DNA of 64,000 bases from Adenophora triphylla var. japonica (taxonomy: Eukaryota; Streptophyta; Magnoliopsida; Asterales; Campanulaceae). A program made the position numbers and the translations under genes. Location: positions 124,001-188,000 of the forward strand of contig JAFEMH010002503.1 of the NCBI GenBank assembly GCA_022495995.1. Direction: 5' to 3'. Below the pieces are notes generated by a model. That model did not search any database, was not told the origin of the DNA, and saw only the letters and a program-made list of their open reading frames with translations. Positions within the stretch are counted from its first letter, which is position 1. Every line of letters begins with the position of its first letter. This document shows, in pieces, positions 59,389-64,000 of the stretch.

Positions 59389-59631
59389 CTCCCTCAGTCC
59401 CGGAAAATTCGTCCCACTTTGACTTTGATGGTTAACTCAATCGAACTTTGACCATAATTTTATGAAAACCTTATTATCCCTAAGCAATTCTATAAGTTGC
59501 GATTGATAGTATTCCTAATGGTGAATCAATAACAATTTTAAGAATTGCAAAGGGATAATTAGATTTTCATAAAATTATGGTAAAAGTTTGATTGAGTTGA
59601 CCATCAAAGTCAAAGTAGGACGAACAGGGAG
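59389..59631. mobile_element. Stowaway-like MITE
   Basis: Ends CTCCCTCAGTCCCGG and complementary gaacagggag, TA flanks. Long complementary arms (cccactttgactttgatggt / accatcaaagtcaaagtagg). About 243 bp. Confidence 0.85.
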
Positions 59632-59654
59632 TATGTGGCAAATGCAACTGTATA

Positions 59655-62600
59655 CTCCCTCTGTCCCATAAAACCTTCCCCACTTTGCCATTTAGGGCGT
59701 TCCACTTAAAAGTCACACTTTCCTAAAAATGAAACTTTTTAATCTATAATACAATAGAGGGAGCTTTTAACCGCCTCTTAGCCTCCCCATAAGTGGCGGC
59801 TGAAATTCACTCTTCTGAAGTTGATCCAACGGCCCTATTAACTCAGCACCCCACGTTCTTTCCTTTTCCCTTTGCCTCTACCTCTACCTCACGTCCCTCC
59901 TCCTCCATTTTCTGTCTAGGTTTTTAAAGAAGTACCATCTTCTAAAATTGATCTCTTCTTCTTTTCGTTCTCGATTTTCTGATTTCTTCAGGTACGCTCT
60001 TTCTCTATCTTTCTCTTAAGTTAAAATCTAGGGGTTTTAAATTTACTTTTTAGGGTTGATTTGGGTTTATGGGTTGTTGAAACAAATTGAACCCACAGGT
60101 GCTAATTCATTGCTCAATTGGATTACTTCCGTTTTTCCCCTTTCTTCAAGATTTTTTTTTTATTTTCTTAAATTTTATTTTTGTTCGTCCTGATGACGGA
60201 ATTTATTTGGGGGGAGGGGAGAGATCCGATTGCTTGGTTTTAATTTTGAAGAATTTGAATTTGCAAGACTGGTAAAAATATGTTTAGGTTGTAGGTTTTG
60301 ATTCAGGGTGGCAATGTGATCGTAGCCTATGGGTTTTTAGAAGTTCAATTGGATCTCTTTTATAGGTTGTTGGAGTCTTATTTGTTGCTGATTTAGTTAC
60401 TTTAGTTTATGGAGAATCTCTTGAGTGGTCAGTGATGAGGGCAGGATGAGTTAGTGTTTCACCATTTGAAGTTGTTAAAGATCTATTTTTCATATATTGA
60501 TCCACATCAAATGATATTATGCAGAGATTTCTTGCTGGGTTTTTTGTTAATTTTGGTGTTCTTTAACTGATTTTTTTCTCTACCATTGTGCCAACTTCTT
60601 CTTTTTCTTATTTGATATTAGATTAGAATCTGTAAAATACTATTATTCTGGCATAATTGTATTCCTGATTAAAGAATTCTTAATCAACTTTCTCAATAGG
60701 ATTATTAGGTTTGTTAATTTTGGGAGGGAGGGAGTAAGTAATTTGATTGTCCCGTATTTAGCAGAGAGATAGAGTGACTGACCAATTGTTGTGTAACACA
60801 ACAATGTGAGTTATATTAAACTGCAATAGCATCTCTTTTTCCACATTTTACATTGTTTGTAGAAAGTAACATAAGTTCAGTAGTGGAGAAAAATCAGAGA
60901 TAGCAGTTGATAAATGTCTAAAGTTGAAATGTGATTAGATCTAACTTGGTTGAAGAGTGAGAGTTCTTTCTGTATGAGGGTAAATTAGTAAGTCCTACAT
61001 GGATAATCATGCGCTACCTTCTTGAAGACACGAGCGCTGCATACATCCTTCCATGTCTTATGCTTTCTCGACGACAAGGAAAGTGAAAACAAATTAATCC
61101 TGACCAAAGAGGACATTGAGGCTTATTTTTTATTTTTTTAATGAGTTTCCTGTGATATTTGAGTTCACAAGATCATGTATGTGACCCTGGTAAGGAGGAA
61201 TTTTGTTTCCTGTAGTTATAGATTTCACAACGGTATGTTCTATGAATAGAGTTTTGCTGGAAGTAGAGAAATTGATAGGGATAGGATGAGAAATGGGTTA
61301 AATGTGTTTGAGATCGATGAGAAGATCAGGAAGGATTTTTATGATCATAGGTTAAAGTAAGTGAGAAAACCATTCCGGAACTGATGTAGTACATGCATAA
61401 TGCATGGCTTTAGGCTTTCAAAAAATAATACCCAGTTGAATTTATGAGCTAAAATGAATTTCTAAGTATATTTTGTGTTAGAAAGTGAAGGGGGGGGGGA
61501 CATAAACAAAAGATAGGAATTAAGAAATGATAGATGCATCAGTAAGCTTATATTTTATATAGTGCTTGAACTTCAAAGTAAAGGCTGTAAACTACAACTA
61601 AGAGTGTAAACAACTCTTTGGTCCTAATTTTTGGCCATTGATTAGCTCATTCTTAACTTATGTAGAACCCATCTTGCGTTAAGGAGTTTAGTGTAATGCT
61701 TACTTTTCAATACATCATTTTTGTATCCTATACATTCAGGAATTTTAGTTTTTCAATATTTTGTGGCAATTATGTGTATTTAGTACTCTATTTACTCTTT
61801 ATGTTACTCAAATATCTTTACTCATTTATAAGTAGATTGACTTCATGTTTCTTGGTCATTCGTAGTCATAGTAGGTGGGGCAAATGCGACTAAATCATTG
61901 TTAATTCTACCCCTTGAGACAGCTAAATTTTTATTATTTGAGGATTTACTATTCAAGTCTTAATCTGATTTGGGAACATGGGAATCCAATTTTGGTGGTT
62001 TTGAATTTGAAAAAAAAAATGTAAAAATATGCAGCAAGATCAACTTAAGAAGGTTAAAAATTTCTTGCCACTCTCTGACTTTTTTTTTGTTAGTTGTATA
62101 TTTGTTGATTCATTTGAAGAGGTCATTTTACATTTACAAGCACACTTAAGTATTAAAATTTCTATTCAGTTGCCCGAACGCAAATAATAAGGTGGTTATG
62201 AACTTTAATTTTGTTCAATTCTGTTCAATTACTTTCGAAATGTTCAATTTTGTTCTTATTTTTTTGATTTTCCAATTTTCTGTAAACCTTTGAAACTTGA
62301 AAGTTAAATGAACAAATTGGGTACATGTACCAGCTTTTGTATGAAGGGATGGGTTAACACAAAGTGTTGAATGATATTGAAAATATCTGAAAGCGTGTTG
62401 TATAGGCTGTTAGGACGAAGTGTGAGGGTGTTCACATAGTGATTGACTTGAAATATATCTACTTGGGGCTTATTTGCAAATATAGTCTCAAAGAGATGGC
62501 TCTCAATACTTTATTCTTATGAAGTATGCACAGATTTGTTTTGATATATTACAATTGTTTATCATTTTCATTGGCCGTTTCAATAAATGGAGAGGAGCTG

Positions 62601-62846
62601 ATTTTTTGTAACCATCATTTTCCCCATTTTTTTCATTTTTGTACTGTCACCGTGCCATTGGCACGGGCTATAGAGTACTAGTACTTCTTTATTCATGGGA
62701 CCCACTTGTCATACTCACAACAACTATCCACTTACTATTCTCTACCCCACTTTCTCTCTCCTATCCACTCACAACTCCTACTTTAATAACATTATTCCTT
62801 ATTTTTCGCGCGGAACAGTGAGTAACATAATATGGGACGGAGGGAG
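59655..62846. mobile_element. Stowaway-like MITE split by a Helitron
   Basis: Left end CTCCCTCTGTCCCATAAAAC and right end GGGACGGAGGGAG, TA flanks (59653-59654, 62847-62848). Left part 59655-59743 and right part 62682-62846 together match the MITE at 5021-5279. The intervening DNA is the Helitron. Confidence 0.88.
59744..62681 (+). mobile_element. non-autonomous Helitron inserted in a MITE
   Basis: The 5' end TCTATAATACAATAGAGGG starts at 59744. The 3' end is the hairpin CCGTGCCattGGCACGG, then GCTATAGAGTACTAG ending at 62681. Target is A|T, with no duplication. The homologous MITE at 5021-5279 reads tttttaa|tacttc across the site, confirming both borders. The 2.9-kb body has no Rep/helicase frame. 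It includes a leader-like CT-rich stretch (about 59860-60000) ending in a donor cag|gtacgc near 59990, possibly a captured gene 5' end. Confidence 0.93.
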
Positions 62847-62948
62847 TATAGATTTTGGCCATTATGTATTACTCTGATGCTACTCCATAATGTTGGTGAT
62901 TAATTTTCTCAGAGTTTGAATGGTTAATGATTGTGCTTTTGGATTCCA

Positions 62949-63180
62949 GGGGGATAAGAAGAAGGTACAGTACAGACTACCTAGAAGCAATGCTCGCATT
63001 CGATTGAAGTCCACGAAGAATCTACCTTTCTTAAGCTCTACGGGAGGGAGGAGGCATGGAGAAAAACTAGCTTGGCCTTGGGGAAGGAAATTATGCTTCA
63101 TGCCAACCAACTGTATTAACTGTTCCGACATTGTCTGCTTTGCAAATGTGGATGTTTTACATGACAAAATGTTGGAATAA
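62949..63180 (+). other. exon-like open frame after a splice acceptor, unrecognised
   Basis: After an acceptor-like ttccag at 62948 the frame reads through GDKKKVQYRLPRSNARIRLK and KLAWPWGRKLCFMPTNCINC to a TAA at 63178. It could be a terminal exon, perhaps linked to the segment at 59072, or chance. Just behind it a ~28-bp phrase (catgacaaaatgttggaata...) is duplicated in tandem (63159-63214). Confidence 0.3.
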
Positions 63181-63569
63181 AGATCGACATGACAAAATGT
63201 TGGAATAAAGATCGACATTGAAGAGTTGTTTTATGTTTTCAGTTAGCTAGTTTTTTTTTTTTTTTTGATACTCAGGTTTCAGCTTTGCCGTACTAAGTCC
63301 TGGACCACCAGCCACCGGCCCCTCAATGACTAGCGGCGGAGGTAAAATATAATACGTGTATGATGTATAATAAAAGTTGATGCACAAATAGCTTAGTCTC
63401 AAATCGGCTCTTCATTTTTTAATTTGAAAAACATTTGAAAAATTATTTTAAATATATGTAAGTACCCTCACTTGTTTTTCTTCATATTCTTATGTTTTGT
63501 TTAAGATGATCAAGTAAAATTTCTACAAAAAAATATAATTATTTTGAAACAAATATTTTTTATAAAATA

Positions 63570-63935
63570 CTCCCTCCGTCCCGGTGTAAACTTTTGGTCA
63601 ACTTTGACCAACTTTGACCAATAGTTTAAGGCCATAATAATGATCCTAATAAAAATTTAAAAATTTGTTATTGTATCACGCTTAATAATATTAACAATAA
63701 CTAAGGAATATTATTAAGATAATGAAAATGTGTGATAGAAAATGAAGAAAGAGAATGAGTGGAGTGAATAGTAGGTTGGTTGAATAAATTGTATGGTGGA
63801 AAATGAAGAGAGAGAATGAGTGGGTGGGATAGGGAAAATAAAAAATAATTAAAAACTTTCTAATTTTGGCAGTCTACATTAAGGTGGGACGGATGAAAAA
63901 GGAAAGAAGTCTACACTAAGATGGGACGGAGGGAG
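63570..63935. mobile_element. Stowaway-like MITE
   Basis: Ends CTCCCTCCGTCCCGG and GATGGGACGGAGGGAG, TA flanks (63568-63569, 63936-63937). About 366 bp, with an internal duplication of the gtgggacgga-type right end and a gagagaatgagtgg repeat. The preceding 63215-63567 is AT-rich with nothing recognised. Confidence 0.88.
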
Positions 63936-64000
63936 TACTTGTTTATTCATGAAAATCATTTGTTATATTTACATCATCTCTGTCAACTTACTATTTTTTA

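Overview
This window is nuclear DNA from a flowering plant, most likely a core eudicot. It carries plant genes with spliced exons and GT-AG introns: a plastid porphobilinogen deaminase, a CYSTM protein, a plastid Iojap/RsfS protein, a P-class PPR protein and cytosolic eL27. These sit in a dense field of plant transposons. No ribosomal, tRNA or CRISPR loci were seen, and species cannot be fixed from sequence alone.

Genes. 1390-3095 (+) is the 3' four exons of hydroxymethylbilane synthase. 5611-6016 (+) is a three-exon CYSTM microprotein. 8666-9073 (-) is ribosomal protein eL27 with a telo-box promoter. 47365-52548 (+) is five-exon chloroplast Iojap with a Helitron in intron 1. 53389-55716 (+) is a single-exon PPR gene. 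56085-56474 (-) is a receptor-kinase remnant. The genes do unrelated housekeeping, organelle and stress-type jobs and form no operon-like unit.

Transposon regions. 10826-26228 is a tandem Ty1/copia array: LTR-internal-LTR-internal-LTR-truncated internal, with decayed coding shared by both units. 26229-29404 holds a duplicated Stowaway MITE, an RTE-type LINE 3' remnant and other MITEs. 29495-46924 is a nest of five insertions, each delimited by terminal motifs: Tourist-like MITE > Pack-MULE (with a histidine-phosphotransfer gene fragment and a TTTATCAGTTG minisatellite) > solo LTR > Pack-CACTA (with the 5' end of a proteasome beta-subunit PBA1 gene) > gag-protease LTR element without pol. The innermost insertion is flanked by an 83-bp target duplication and has one truncated LTR. 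A second Helitron (59744-62681) splits a Stowaway MITE, and the intact homologous MITE at 5021-5279 shows the empty site.

Most notable signals: the five-fold nest; the aberrant 83-bp duplication; two gene-capturing DNA transposons in one stack; four-motif GC-rich dyad arrays with matching spacing in two different LTR families, and 32-bp dyads in the copia leader; and patches where CAG/CTG sites are degraded in one of two otherwise near-identical repeat copies, which look like basecalling or polishing artefacts.
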